A stretch of 64,000 nt of DNA from Prosthecodimorpha hirschii (GCF_001305515.1 NZ_LJYW01000001.1:1658320-1722319); one strand, 5' to 3'; counted from the stretch's first letter, positions 17,542 to 27,280 are shown. Program-made: numbers and translations. Notes: generated by a model not told the origin, from the sequence alone.

Positions 17542-18168
17542 ATGATCCGTATCCTTCCCGCTCTCGCCCTGCTGGCGATCGCCGCGATGCCCTGGCGCGC
17601 GACCGGCGCGGAGGCGGCGGCGCCGCGCAAGGTCGAGACCGAGCGCATCACCGTGCCGACCAAGCCGGTCGATCCGCCCGGCAAGGCCGCCAATGCCGTC
17701 GCCGAGCCGAAGCTCGGCAAGGGCGCGACCGGCCTGCCTCCGCTGGTCGCCAAGACCCGGCAGGCGATCCTGGACGCCGCCTATTCGGGCGATCTCGGCA
17801 GCCTGCGCGCCGTCATGCAGCGCAACGAGACGCCGCCGAGCCTGTCGGTCAACGAGGTCGGCGATCCGATCGATTATCTGAAATCGCAGTCCGGCGACGG
17901 CGAGGGGCTCGAAGTCCTGGCCATCCTGACCGACGTGCTGGAGGCCGGCTGGGCCCTAAAAGGCGCCGGCACGGCGCAGGAAATGTATATCTGGCCGGCC
18001 TTCGCGGTCCTGCCGCTCGACAAGCTGAGCCCGGGCGAGAAGGTCGAGCTCTACAAGATCGTCACCTCGTCGGATTTCGACGAGATGAAGAATGCCGGCA
18101 AATACACCTTCTACAGCGTCGGCATCGGCCCGGACGGCACCTGGCACTATTTCAAGCTGACCGATTGA
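17542..18168 (+). CDS. Secreted hypothetical protein
   Basis: A 208-aa protein with a clear Sec signal peptide (MIRILPALALLAIAAMPWRATGAEA, cleavage near residue 25). The mature part is helical: an N-terminal linker rich in Pro/Lys, then RQAILDAAYSGDLGSLRAVMQRNETPP, which resembles an ankyrin-type helix pair at the edge of detection, and a conserved-looking C-terminus EEMYIWPAFAVLPLDKLSPGEKVELYKIVTSSDFDEMKNAGKY-like. The family is not confidently recognised. The start at 17542 has GGAGA 6 nt upstream. R2 repeat copy 2 follows 44 bp after the stop. Confidence 0.75.
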   Translation: MIRILPALALLAIAAMPWRATGAEAAAPRKVETERITVPTKPVDPPGKAANAVAEPKLGKGATGLPPLVAKTRQAILDAAYSGDLGSLRAVMQRNETPPSLSVNEVGDPIDYLKSQSGDGEGLEVLAILTDVLEAGWALKGAGTAQEMYIWPAFAVLPLDKLSPGEKVELYKIVTSSDFDEMKNAGKYTFYSVGIGPDGTWHYFKLTD

Positions 18169-18211
18169 TGCCGCCGGCGCTATCGGGCTGCTGCAAACAT
18201 TCAGAACCCGC

Positions 18212-18335
18212 CATACCGACGGTCATGGAATGATCGTCGGTATTCGATACGCGAATTTCTCATGCCTCTGACGCAAATGAGAAATTCGCGTTACTTCAAC
18301 GACCCGATGCGTCAGCATCCTGGGCCGTTGGTATC
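18212..18335 (+). repeat. Structured intergenic repeat R2, copy 2
   Basis: About 90% identical by eye to 12127-12250, with all three stem-loops preserved: ATACCGACG/CGTCGGTAT, ATTTCTCAT/ATGAGAAAT and CAACG/CGTTG. Differences fall mainly in loops (gacgcct in copy 1 against gacgcaa here). It is oriented like the gene before it and its last bases run straight into an R1 element. Confidence 0.88.
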
Positions 18336-18476
18336 ATTCTGTCATCCCCGGGCTTGTCCCGGGGATCCAGTGCGAAGAGCAAACCTTTGAAAAGTCTGGA
18401 TCCCCGGGACAAGCCCGGGGATGACAGAGTTGAAACTGCCCGCCTCTGATCGCGATACGACTGTCTTTTCAACGAC
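18333..18476 (-). repeat. Dispersed palindromic repeat R1, copy 2
   Basis: The reverse complement of R1 copy 1 (1201-1343) with a longer, better-paired core: CTGTCATCCCCGGGCTTG and its complement flank about 30 nt. It ends 28 bp before the stop of dihydroorotase, so it could also act on that transcript's 3' end. Together with R2 it fills the 336-bp gap. No gene is present. Confidence 0.87.
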
Positions 18477-18504
18477 CTGAGAGCAACGGGCCGCCGACCG
18501 GACC

Positions 18505-19839
18505 TCACCCCACCGGCAGGCATTCGGCGAAGCGGCAGGGCTCGCCGGTCGCAGGCGTGACGATCTCGTTGTCCCACATCACGCGCCGGCCGCGCACGAT
18601 GGTGCCGACCGGCCAGCCGGTCACCGACATGCCGTCATAGGGCGTCCAGGCCGCGCGCGAGGCCGACCAGGCATCCGTGATGGTCTCGGTCCGCTTCAGG
18701 TCGACGACGGTCACGTCGGCGTCCCAGCCGACCGCCAGCCGCCCCTTGCCGGCCAGGCCGAACAGACGCTGCGGGCCGTGGCTGGTCATGTCGACGAAGC
18801 GGGCGAGCGACAGGCGGCCCTTGGCGACGTGATCGAGCATCACCGGCACCAGGGTCTGCACGCCCGGCATGCCGGAGGGCGAATCCGGATAGGGCTTGGC
18901 CTTCTCGTCGAGGGTATGCGGGGCGTGGTCGGAACCGAGAATGTCGGCGATGCCCTGCTCGACGCCCCACCAGATGCCGGCCTGATGCGCCTTGTCGCGC
19001 ACCGGCGGGTTCATCTGCAGCCGCGTGCCGATGCGGGCATAGTCGTCGGCGGAGAGCGTCAGATGGTGCGGGGTGACCTCGCAGGAGGCCCAGTCCTTGT
19101 GGGCGGCGAGATAGCGCATCTCGTCCGCGGTCGAGATGTGCAGCACATGGATGCGCGCGCCGGTCGCCCGAGCGATGCCGACCAGCCGCTCGGTGCAGCG
19201 CAGCGCCGCCACCGCGTCGCGCCAGACCGGATGCGACGACGGATCGCCGGGCACGCGCAGGCCGCGGCGCTCCTCCATCCGGTACTCGTCCTCCGAATGG
19301 AAGGCGGCGCGGCGGCGCGTCCGTTTCAGGATCTCGGTCACGCCGGCATCGTCCTTGACCAGGAGATTGCCGGTCGAGGCGCCCATGAACACCTTGATGC
19401 CGGCCGCGCCCGGCAGGCGCTCCAGCTCGGCCACGTCGCGGGCATTCTCGTGCGTGCCGCCGACCCAGAAGGCGAAATCGCAGTGCATCCGGTGCCGGCC
19501 GCGCCGGATCTTGTCGGCCAGCGCTTCCGGCGAGGTGGTCAGCGGGTTGGTGTTCGGCATCTCGAACACGGCCGTGACGCCGCCGAGCACGGCCGCGCGC
19601 GAGCCGGACTCCAGGTCTTCCTTGTGCTCGCCGCCGGGCTCGCGGAAATGCACCTGGCTGTCGATCACGCCGGGCAGGAGATGCAAGCCCCGGCAATCGA
19701 TCGTCTCGCCCGCCGCGGCCCCGGCGAGCGCGCCGATCGCCGCGATCCGGCCGCCGCGGATGCCGATGTCGCGCGGGCCTTCGCCGTCATGGTTGACGAC
19801 CGTGCCGCCGGCGAGAACGAGATCGAAGGTCTCGGGCAT
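18505..19839 (-). CDS. pyrC: Dihydroorotase (amidohydrolase superfamily)
   Basis: A 444-aa metallo-hydrolase that closes carbamoyl-aspartate to dihydroorotate in pyrimidine synthesis. Metal and substrate residues are present: HFREPG after DSQV (about residues 61-66), GIKVFMG with the carboxylated-type lysine, FHSEDE, HVLHIST and GSDHAPHT with the catalytic aspartate. Length and the long C-terminal WDADVTVVDL barrel edge fit class I dihydroorotases. Allantoinase-type relatives are possible but the HFREPG and SDHAPHT pattern favours dihydroorotase. No pyrB or other pyr gene is adjacent. Confidence 0.9.
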   Translation of the reverse strand: MPETFDLVLAGGTVVNHDGEGPRDIGIRGGRIAAIGALAGAAAGETIDCRGLHLLPGVIDSQVHFREPGGEHKEDLESGSRAAVLGGVTAVFEMPNTNPLTTSPEALADKIRRGRHRMHCDFAFWVGGTHENARDVAELERLPGAAGIKVFMGASTGNLLVKDDAGVTEILKRTRRRAAFHSEDEYRMEERRGLRVPGDPSSHPVWRDAVAALRCTERLVGIARATGARIHVLHISTADEMRYLAAHKDWASCEVTPHHLTLSADDYARIGTRLQMNPPVRDKAHQAGIWWGVEQGIADILGSDHAPHTLDEKAKPYPDSPSGMPGVQTLVPVMLDHVAKGRLSLARFVDMTSHGPQRLFGLAGKGRLAVGWDADVTVVDLKRTETITDAWSASRAAWTPYDGMSVTGWPVGTIVRGRRVMWDNEIVTPATGEPCRFAECLPVG

Positions 19840-20003
19840 GGGAGCTCCTGTGAGGCGGATACGAGGCGGAGGCCAATGGGTCCGCCGCTTGCATGGACGA
19901 GGTCATAACCGCCCGGCGCCGCCAGGGGAAGCGCCCGGCTTGCCGGGAGCCCACCGCGTCCCTAGATGCTTGATCCCGGGGCGGAATGACGAGGACAGAG
20001 CCG

Positions 20004-20879
20004 ATGCCGATCGAGTGTGCCGAATTGACCGATCGCGCCGTTCTGTCGGTGTCGGGGCCGGAAGCCGCCGGCTTTCTGCAGGGCCTCGTCACCTGCAATG
20101 TCGAGACGCTTCAGCCCGGCGCGGCCGCCTTCGGGGCGCTCCTGACCCCGCAGGGCAAGATCCTGTTCGATTTCTTCGTCGTCGCGGTGCCGGAAGGCTA
20201 TCTGATCGAAACGCCCGTCTCGCTCGCGCCGGATCTCGCCAAGCGTCTCAAATTCTACAGGCTGCGTGCGAAGGTCGACATTGCCGAGCGCCCTGACCTC
20301 CGCGTCCTGGCGCTGCAGGGCGGCGTCCCGGCAGGCCTGCCCGGCACCGCCTATGCCGATCCGCGCCTCGCCGCGCTCGGCGCGCGGGCGATCGTGCCGG
20401 CGGATGCGGTGGCGGACTGGCTTGCCGCGGACGGCGTGACGGCCGTGACCGCGGAGGCGTTCCGGGCGCGCCGGATCGCGCTCGGCGTGCCCGAGGGCGG
20501 GCTCGACTTCGCCTATGGCGACGCCTTCCCGCACGACGCCAACATGGACGATCTCGGCGGGGTCGATTTCGCCAAGGGCTGCTATGTCGGCCAGGAGGTG
20601 GTCAGCCGCATGAAGCATCGCGGCCCCGCGCGCCGCCGCATCGTGCAGGTCGAGGGCGACCGCGCCCTGCCGCCGGCCGGCACCGAGATCGTCGCCGGCG
20701 GCAAGACGGCCGGCACGCTCGGCGCCCATGCCGGGACCGCCGGCCTGGCGCTGCTGCGCATCGACCGCGTGCGCGAGGCGATCGATGCCGGCCAGCCGGT
20801 CACCGCCGGCGATACCAGCATTTCGGTCGCCCTGCCCGGCTATGCCCGCTTCACCTGGCCGGCCCCGGCGGCCGACTGA
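20004..20879 (+). CDS. ygfZ: Folate-binding protein YgfZ (Fe-S cluster repair/assembly)
   Basis: A 291-aa GcvT-like protein. The diagnostic KGCYVGQEVVSRMKHRG motif is near residues 190-206 and its cysteine is essential in E. coli YgfZ, which uses tetrahydrofolate to support Fe-S enzymes such as MiaB. The N-terminal LSVSGPEAAGFLQGLVTCNVE block is typical. The ATG at 20004 has GAGGA 9 nt upstream. One at 19986 adds six residues. It begins a run of three same-strand genes (ygfZ, HD hydrolase, tyrosine phosphatase). Confidence 0.92.
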   Translation: MPIECAELTDRAVLSVSGPEAAGFLQGLVTCNVETLQPGAAAFGALLTPQGKILFDFFVVAVPEGYLIETPVSLAPDLAKRLKFYRLRAKVDIAERPDLRVLALQGGVPAGLPGTAYADPRLAALGARAIVPADAVADWLAADGVTAVTAEAFRARRIALGVPEGGLDFAYGDAFPHDANMDDLGGVDFAKGCYVGQEVVSRMKHRGPARRRIVQVEGDRALPPAGTEIVAGGKTAGTLGAHAGTAGLALLRIDRVREAIDAGQPVTAGDTSISVALPGYARFTWPAPAAD

Positions 20880-21012
20880 CGGCGGCGACGGACGGCGACG
20901 ACAGACGGCGACATCGGCCGGCGATCCGGCCATATCGGCCGGCAACGCCCTTCGCCCCGTGCCCTCGGCGCGCGACTCGTTTATGGACGGATCGGAGGAG
21001 ACCCGACCGCCC

Positions 21013-21639
21013 ATGCCGCCCCCCACCAAAGCCCCCCGCGCGTGGCAGCGCATGCTGTCCGGACGCCGGCTCGACCTGCTCGACCCCTCCCCGTTCGATG
21101 TCGAGATCGCCGACATCGCCCACGGCCTCGCCCGGGTGGCGCGCTGGAACGGGCAGACGGCGGGCGATCATGCCTTCTCGGTCGCCCAGCATGTCGTGCT
21201 GGTGGAGGAGATCGCGCTGCGCCTCGAACCCGCCCTGCCGGCGCGCGACCGGCTCGGCGTGCTGCTGCACGATGCGCCCGAATATGTCATCGGCGACATG
21301 ATCTCGCCCTTCAAGGCGGTCATGGGCGGCGCCTACAAGGAGGTCGAGGCGCGCCTGCAGACCGCCATCCATCTGCGCTTCGGCCTGCCCGCGCGTCTTC
21401 CTGCGACTCTTCTCAAGCTGACCAAGACCGCCGACACGGTCTCGGCCTATTTCGAGGCGATCGAACTCGCCGGCTTTTCCGAACAGGAGGCCGGCCGTAT
21501 CTTCGGCCGCCCGCGCGGCTTTCCGGCCCGCCTCGGGCTCGCCGCCTGGCCGACCGCCGAGGCGCAGATCCGTTTCCTGGAGCGGTTCCGGTCCCTGGAA
21601 GCCCTTGCGGCGTCCCCGGCCGGGGCCGCGGACGCCTGA
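21013..21639 (+). CDS. HD-domain hydrolase, YfbR-like
   Basis: A 208-aa HD phosphohydrolase. Metal ligands are visible: His in AGDHAFSVAQH, the HD pair in LLHDAPEYVIGDM and a later Asp in KTADTVSAYFEAIE. The overall size and the GDMISPFK segment match YfbR/YGK1-type proteins that often act as 5'-deoxynucleotidases, but the substrate is not proven. A strong GGAGGAG lies 12 nt before the chosen ATG, a rather long spacing. The ATG at 20983 lacks a site. It is 134 bp after ygfZ and 22 bp before the phosphatase, so probably one operon. Confidence 0.88.
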   Translation: MPPPTKAPRAWQRMLSGRRLDLLDPSPFDVEIADIAHGLARVARWNGQTAGDHAFSVAQHVVLVEEIALRLEPALPARDRLGVLLHDAPEYVIGDMISPFKAVMGGAYKEVEARLQTAIHLRFGLPARLPATLLKLTKTADTVSAYFEAIELAGFSEQEAGRIFGRPRGFPARLGLAAWPTAEAQIRFLERFRSLEALAASPAGAADA

Positions 21640-21660
21640 CAGAACCCGAGGTCACCACTC

Positions 21661-22182
21661 ATGCCGGCCATCCATGTCTGCTCCCTCAACCGGCTGGCCC
21701 GCACCGTCGAGGCGATCGGCGCCAGCCATGTCGCGACGCTGATCAATGCCGGCACGCCGGTTCAGCGCCCGGCACGGATCGCGGCGGAAAACCACCTGTT
21801 TCTCGGCTTCAACGACATCACCGAGCCGACCGAGGGCCTGCTGCCGCCCGGCGAGGAGCATGTCCGGGACCTGCTCCGCTTCGTCGGCGATTGGGATCGC
21901 GCCAGACCGATGGTGATCCACTGCTGGGCCGGCATCAGCCGGTCGACCGCCGGCGCCTTCATCGCCATGTGCAGCCTGCATCCGGAGGCGGACGAGGCGG
22001 ACATCGCCCGCGACATCCGGACGCGGTCGCCCTCCGCGACGCCGAACATCCGCCTGGTCCGGCTGGCCGACGACCTGCTCGGCCGCCAGGGGCGCATGGT
22101 CTCGGCCGTGGAGGCGATCGGCCGCGGCCGGGAGGCCTTCGAGGGGCACCCGTTCTCGCTCGCCCTCAAGCTGGGCGGCTGA
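21661..22182 (+). CDS. Tyrosine/dual-specificity phosphatase family protein
   Basis: A 173-aa protein with the cysteine-phosphatase loop HCWAGISRSTAG (about residues 88-99; Cys89 and Arg95) and an upstream general-acid region NDITEPTEG. Proteins of this kind, often annotated as tyrosine phosphatase, are widespread in alphaproteobacteria near HD hydrolases, and their substrate is unknown. It is separated from the HD gene by only 21 bp, so the two are probably co-expressed and may act on related phosphates. Confidence 0.88.
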   Translation: MPAIHVCSLNRLARTVEAIGASHVATLINAGTPVQRPARIAAENHLFLGFNDITEPTEGLLPPGEEHVRDLLRFVGDWDRARPMVIHCWAGISRSTAGAFIAMCSLHPEADEADIARDIRTRSPSATPNIRLVRLADDLLGRQGRMVSAVEAIGRGREAFEGHPFSLALKLGG

Positions 22183-22303
22183 CCTGCGAACATTTGAAAG
22201 TCGGATATCGCAAATCGCTCGCATCAGCATGTGTGCGGGCAAACCTTAATGGTTTTCATAGTTTCCGGTGCGACTGTGAGGTTCCGCACAAGGGACGGAA
22301 CTT

Positions 22304-24046
22304 ATGCGCCTGATCCGGAACCTGCACTCGCTCCGCTTCGTCGTTCTTTCGCTATCAGGTATTCTACTGATATGCCTGATCGCAATGACCGCCTCGACCT
22401 GGTTTGCCTTCCGGGGCCTGAGCGGACGGGCGGATGCCGTCGAGGACCATTTCCAGCAATTGCGCCGTGTCGAACTGCCGATCGGCCTGATCGCGCGCGA
22501 CCTGCAATTGACCGTCGTGCAGGTCCGGGAGGGGCTGACCGAGGTCGCCGCGACCCGCGCGGCGCCCGGACTGGATGGCGGCTTTGCGCATGCGGCGCAG
22601 GCCGCGGCGCGGTTCCGGACCAAGATCGTCGAGATCGAGGCCGCCGTGAAGGCGGCCGGCTCGCCCGCCATGACCAAGATCGCGGCCGATCTGAAGGAGA
22701 GTTTCGAGGCCTATTACGAACAGGGTCTCGAACTGGCCCGCATCTATGTCGATCAGGGCGTCGAGGCCGGAAACGACGCCATGGCCCCGTTCGCGGCCCT
22801 GACCGAAGCCCTCAACTACGATCTGGATGGCTTCGCCGCGAAGGCCAACGAGGCCATGGCGGCTTCCGACAATGCCGTCGCGGGCGAGATCGAAGCCATG
22901 CGCGGGGCGATTCTGTCCGGCGGCCGTGTGGTCCTCGGCGGCGCCATCGCAGCCGGTCTGGCCGTGATCGCGATCGTGTTCATGATCGCGTGGCGCGTGA
23001 TGCGGCCGCTCGGGGACCTTACCGGCGCCATGGCGGTGATGGCGGAGGGCCGCCTGGATACGGCCATCCCGCATCGGTCCCGTGCCGACGAGATCGGCAC
23101 CATGGCCACGGCGCTCGGCGTGTTCCGCGATGCCATGGTGCGCGGCCGGGCGCTCGAGGCGGAGCGGATCCGCGCCGAACACGCCCAGGCCGAGGAGCGG
23201 CAGCGCCTGACCACATCGCTGGCCGCGGGCCTGGAGCAATCGCTGAGCGGTGTCGCGACCGCCCTGCGCGACACCGCCCGGCGCGTCCAGGCCGGTGCAG
23301 GCGCCATGCAGGGCATCGCGCGCCGGACCGCCGACGAGGCCAGTCAGGTCGACAGCACCGCCGCCGATGCGACGCGCAGCACGGTCGCGGTCTCCGAAGC
23401 GGCCGCCCGTATGGGCCAGGCGCTCGGCGAGATTTCCGGCTTCACGGCCGAGTCTTCGGTCATGTCAGCGCGCGCCGTCGGCGAGGTCGGCCACATGGCC
23501 GATCAGGCCGGCACGCTCGGCACGGCGGCGCAGCGGATCAGCGACGTGGTGACGCTGATCCAGGCCATCGCCGGCCAGACCAACCTGCTCGCCCTCAATG
23601 CGACCATCGAAGCCGCACGGGCCGGCGAGGCTGGCCGCGGCTTCGCCGTGGTGGCCAACGAGGTCAAGGCGCTGGCCGGCCAGACGGCGCAGGCAACGCA
23701 GGACATCACCCGCCAGATCGCCGCCGTGCAGACGGCGACCGAGGATGTGGTCGGCTCCATCGCCACCGTGGCGCAGTCGATCCGCGACATCGACAGCCTG
23801 TCGCAGCGCATTTCCGAGGCCACCCATGCCCAGCAGGCCGCCACCGGGTCGATCGTGGAGTCGATCTCCGCCACGGCACGCGGCGCCCAGGCGATCGCCG
23901 GCAGCATCTCGACCGTGACCGAAGCCTCCCAGGAGACCGCCGGCCGCGCCGAGGCGCTGTCGGCCGCCTCCGCCGATCTCGACCGCCAGTCGGCCGTTCT
24001 GGAATCGGCGCTCGGCCGCTTCCTGGCCGATATCCGCGCGGCCTGA
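22304..24046 (+). CDS. Methyl-accepting chemotaxis protein
   Basis: A 580-aa chemoreceptor. Transmembrane span 1 is at about 11-35, a helical ligand-binding region of about 170 aa lies in the periplasm, span 2 is at about 207-230, followed by HAMP ([19 protein letters not shown]...) and the signalling domain. The hairpin tip [27 protein letters not shown]-type is intact, so it should couple to CheA/CheW. The C-terminus ends FLADIRAA without a CheR-tethering pentapeptide. The preceding 121 bp are noticeably A+T-richer than the rest and probably hold its promoter. No che genes are nearby. Confidence 0.93.
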   Translation: MRLIRNLHSLRFVVLSLSGILLICLIAMTASTWFAFRGLSGRADAVEDHFQQLRRVELPIGLIARDLQLTVVQVREGLTEVAATRAAPGLDGGFAHAAQAAARFRTKIVEIEAAVKAAGSPAMTKIAADLKESFEAYYEQGLELARIYVDQGVEAGNDAMAPFAALTEALNYDLDGFAAKANEAMAASDNAVAGEIEAMRGAILSGGRVVLGGAIAAGLAVIAIVFMIAWRVMRPLGDLTGAMAVMAEGRLDTAIPHRSRADEIGTMATALGVFRDAMVRGRALEAERIRAEHAQAEERQRLTTSLAAGLEQSLSGVATALRDTARRVQAGAGAMQGIARRTADEASQVDSTAADATRSTVAVSEAAARMGQALGEISGFTAESSVMSARAVGEVGHMADQAGTLGTAAQRISDVVTLIQAIAGQTNLLALNATIEAARAGEAGRGFAVVANEVKALAGQTAQATQDITRQIAAVQTATEDVVGSIATVAQSIRDIDSLSQRISEATHAQQAATGSIVESISATARGAQAIAGSISTVTEASQETAGRAEALSAASADLDRQSAVLESALGRFLADIRAA

Positions 24047-24331
24047 CCGGGAACCGGACGGAGGCCGAGCCGCAGGCGTCGGCCCCGCCGACGCTCCCCG
24101 GTTCACGGCCGCCGCGCCGCCGCGGCTCCCAACCGGCGACGACACGGACATGCGCCGCCGCACCCGCGAGGCGCAGCCCTCTCGGCCGGACGGAGGGATT
24201 GGGAGATCTTCGGCTATGACATAGCCCGGCACGGCGCTCAAGATCAGGCCGCGGCGCGCGCGCCGAGGTCCATCCTGCCAATCGAATTTCGGACAGAGAG
24301 CGCGGCCCAGCCCTGCACCGCCAAGGGCCGT

Positions 24332-24351
24332 ACGGGTCCGTCCTCGGACCC
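24332..24351. terminator. Stem-loop in the convergent gap 24047-24383
   Basis: CGGGTCCG and CGGACCCG form a perfect 8-bp stem with a 4-nt loop. It lies between the convergent chemoreceptor and peptidoglycan-binding genes and can serve both. The remainder of the 337-bp gap is G+C-rich and shows no gene or other signal that I can support. Confidence 0.5.
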
Positions 24352-24383
24352 GCACCCGGTCGTGCCGGCCGCCGTTCAGCGGG

Positions 24384-25463
24384 TCAGCGGGGCGGCTGCA
24401 TCATGACATCGAGTGCCAGGCGATCGGAGGCGCGGCCGGTAACCGGCCATCCCCGTTCCAGCTCGTAGCGGCGGATGGCGTCCTGGGTCCGCTCGTCCAT
24501 GCGGCCGTCGCCGCGCAGGGGGCCGTAGCCGGCCGCATTCAGGGCGCGCTGAACCCGCTGCAGCTTCTCGTCGCCGCCGGATGCCAGCGGCTCCGGACCG
24601 GACGAGCGGCCGAGCGGGGCCGGCGGCGTGACCGCGGTCGTCCGCACCGGGATCGGGGCCATCCGCTGACCCTGGCCCTGATTGTTCGCGACCGTCGCAG
24701 CGCCGGCCGGGCTGCCCTGGCCTTGCGCGCCGACCATGGCGGCGCTGAGCACCCGCTCGTTGGCCTCACCGGTCACCGGCAGGCCGGCCAGCCGCTCGAA
24801 CACGCGGATGGCATCGGCCGTGGCCGGTCCCGGAATGCCGTCGATCGGGCCGTTGTAGAAATTGCGTTCGCGCAGCGCGACCTGAACGTCGCGGATCAGC
24901 TGCGTGCCGTCGAGCCGCGGCTTGGCGCGCGGCACCGCGGCCGTGGCCATGGTGTCGACCGCCCCCGTGCCGTGGGCGGGCGCGGGGATCTGGGCGGCGG
25001 CCGGGGCCGGCGCTGCCGCGGGCGCCGGGACGGGTACCGGGATCTGGCCGGCGCCGCCAAGGCCGGCCGTCCGGGTCGGTGTGGCCGGGGCGGCGGCGAA
25101 GGGACGGGTCTCGAACAGCGGCGCCGGATGCCGGCGCGTCTGGTTGGACAGGGCGTTGGTGACGATGGCGACCGCGGCGACCAGCGACAGAATCGTTCCG
25201 CCGGTCAGCACCGGATTGGCCATCGCGGCGATGGCCAGCCGGTAGGGCAGCCCGCCCGGGCGCGGGCGGCCGTCGTCCCAGCCGCCGGCATCGGCGCCGT
25301 CCCGGCCCTGCGCGACATCGTCGCGATCGTCGTCGGCATAGCGGCGGCGCGCCTCGACATCGCCGCCGCGCGCCGGCCCCGGACGGGCGCCGGCGGGTCG
25401 GGCGGGGCTGCGGCCGTGGACGACGGGGCCGCGCGGGGTGGTGGCGAGTTGGACCCGGCTCAT
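24384..25463 (-). CDS. Membrane-anchored protein with two peptidoglycan-binding domains
   Basis: A 359-aa protein. It has a charged, Arg/Asp-rich cytoplasmic N-terminus (1-75), one membrane span (about 84-108, VLTGGTILSLVAAVAIVTNAL), a Pro/Ala-rich spacer and two PG_binding_1 repeats: IRDVQVALRERNFYNGPIDGIPGPATADAIRVFER (about 190-225) and LQRVQRALNAAGYGPLRGDGRMDERTQDAIRRYEL (about 310-345). It probably sits in the inner membrane and touches the cell wall. Its ATG overlaps the stop of the histidine kinase gene (ATGA), so the two are translationally coupled. Confidence 0.9.
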   Translation of the reverse strand: MSRVQLATTPRGPVVHGRSPARPAGARPGPARGGDVEARRRYADDDRDDVAQGRDGADAGGWDDGRPRPGGLPYRLAIAAMANPVLTGGTILSLVAAVAIVTNALSNQTRRHPAPLFETRPFAAAPATPTRTAGLGGAGQIPVPVPAPAAAPAPAAAQIPAPAHGTGAVDTMATAAVPRAKPRLDGTQLIRDVQVALRERNFYNGPIDGIPGPATADAIRVFERLAGLPVTGEANERVLSAAMVGAQGQGSPAGAATVANNQGQGQRMAPIPVRTTAVTPPAPLGRSSGPEPLASGGDEKLQRVQRALNAAGYGPLRGDGRMDERTQDAIRRYELERGWPVTGRASDRLALDVMMQPPR

Positions 25464-27280
25464 GCGCGCATCTGCCTCGGTTCTTGAGCCTGATCCTTGT
25501 CGGCCGAAAGCGGCACGACGACGGCGGCGGTCCGACGATCCCCGGCGGCGATCTCGGAGGTCACCGGCAGGCGCACGGTGACGCAGGTGCCCTCGCCCAG
25601 CCGGCTCTGGATATGCATCGAACCGCCATGCAGGCTGGCCAGTCCCTTGACCACCGACAGGCCGAGCCCGGTCCCCTCGTGGCGACGGTCGTAGCCGCAG
25701 TCGGCCTGCACGAAGGGGGTGCCGAGCCGGCCGAGATCGCCGTCGGCGATGCCGATGCCGGTGTCGCGGACGAACAGGGCGACGAGATCGCCCTCGCGCC
25801 GCGCGCCGACCGTGATCGTGCCGCCGGCATTGGTGAACTTCACTGCATTGGACAACAAATTGATCAGGATCTGCTTGCAGGCGCGCCGGTCGGCTTGCAA
25901 TTCCGGCAGGCCGAGCCCGATGGCCGTGACGATCCTGAGCCCGCGCGCCGCGGCCTGGTGGCTCATCATCTGACGGGTGCCCTCGATCAGGAGCGGCACG
26001 TCGAAGGGTTCCGGCACCACGTCGAAGGCGCCCGATTCGATCTTGGACATATCCAGGATGTCGTTGACCACCTGAAGAAGATGCGCACCCGATTCGTTGA
26101 TCAGCCGGACATAGTCGCGCTGGCGCGGATCCGGCAGCTTGCCGAAGGTCTCCGAGCCGAGCAGGTCCGAGAAGCCGATGATCGCATTGAGCGGCGTGCG
26201 CAATTCGTGGCTGACATTGGCCAGAAACCGGGTCTTGGCCTCCGACGCCTTCTCGGCCTGCTCGCGGGCACGCAGCAGTTCGGCCTCCTGGTTCTTGCGC
26301 TCGGTCACGTCGCGCATGACCCCGACCACCAGGAGCCGGCTCGGCAGGCCGTCGCCGGACTGCGCGGACCGGCAGCGCATCTCCAGCCAGACATGCCGGC
26401 TCTGGCCGTCCGGACCGTCGGCGCGGGCGCGGAATTCGACCGTCGAGGCGAGGCCGGCGGCGGCATCGGCGAGCGCGGTCAGGAAGGCGGGGCGATCGGC
26501 GACATGAACGCGGCGGAACAGGCCGTCGCCGAGCGCATCGGCGACCGACAGGCCGAGCGAGCGCTCCACCGCCGGCGACACGAAGACCAGATCGCCGTTG
26601 GCGCCATGACCCGTGACGATGTCGCCGATATTGTCGGCCATCAGCCGGTACTGCGCCTCGCGCTGGCGGGAGACCACGTCGGCATTGCGGTAGAGCGCAT
26701 CGAGCCGGAAGGCCAGGATCGCCATATAGGCGAGACCGGCGGCCGTCACGCCGAACAGAAGCCGGTCGCCATGGGCGGCGATCACGCTCTGCGGCAGCGA
26801 ATCGGTCGCGCCGGCCAGCGCCAGCAGGGCGATCACGACGAAGCCGATGCCGAGCGCGGCATGCACCACCCGGCGCGACCCGGACAGCGCCGCCTCGACC
26901 GGCAGCACCGCCAGCCAGATCAGCGCGATCGAGGCGAGCCCGCCGGTGAACAGCGCGATCCAGCCGACCAGCGCCGCCGTCGTCAGGGCGAGCAGCACGT
27001 GACCGAGTTCCAGGCGGCCGGTATGGGAGACCGCCAGGGCGATCGGAGCCGGCGCCGCAAGGCCGATCAGGGCCACGGCGGGGACCACCCCGACCGGACC
27101 GGCCACGACCAGATGCACCGGCAGGGCCAGCAGTGCCGCCATCCCGCCGAACAGATTGACTGCGATGAAGGACCGGTGCCGGTGCAGATCGGTCGGGTCG
27201 CCCTGCGCCGAGGCATGGACGAGCCCATCGACGAAGCGACGGAGAGCCGGCATGAGGTCGAGCTTGCGCAACACAGTCAC
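25460..27280 (-). CDS. PAS-containing membrane histidine kinase
   Basis: About 606 aa. Five or six hydrophobic segments occupy residues 25-190, then a PAS domain (about 215-330), a coiled linker, HisKA with FLANVSHELRTPLNAIIGF (phospho-accepting His) and HATPase_c with NAVKFTNAGG, DTGIGIADGD and GTGLGLSVVKGL. It resembles the PleC/DivJ-like kinases of alphaproteobacteria. No response regulator is adjacent. The coupled partner is the peptidoglycan-binding protein, suggesting an envelope or cell-cycle cue. The start is uncertain: GTG at 27280, a second GTG at 27274 and an ATG at 27253 are all possible and none has a clear ribosome-binding site. Confidence 0.85.
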   Translation of the reverse strand: MTVLRKLDLMPALRRFVDGLVHASAQGDPTDLHRHRSFIAVNLFGGMAALLALPVHLVVAGPVGVVPAVALIGLAAPAPIALAVSHTGRLELGHVLLALTTAALVGWIALFTGGLASIALIWLAVLPVEAALSGSRRVVHAALGIGFVVIALLALAGATDSLPQSVIAAHGDRLLFGVTAAGLAYMAILAFRLDALYRNADVVSRQREAQYRLMADNIGDIVTGHGANGDLVFVSPAVERSLGLSVADALGDGLFRRVHVADRPAFLTALADAAAGLASTVEFRARADGPDGQSRHVWLEMRCRSAQSGDGLPSRLLVVGVMRDVTERKNQEAELLRAREQAEKASEAKTRFLANVSHELRTPLNAIIGFSDLLGSETFGKLPDPRQRDYVRLINESGAHLLQVVNDILDMSKIESGAFDVVPEPFDVPLLIEGTRQMMSHQAAARGLRIVTAIGLGLPELQADRRACKQILINLLSNAVKFTNAGGTITVGARREGDLVALFVRDTGIGIADGDLGRLGTPFVQADCGYDRRHEGTGLGLSVVKGLASLHGGSMHIQSRLGEGTCVTVRLPVTSEIAAGDRRTAAVVVPLSADKDQAQEPRQMRA

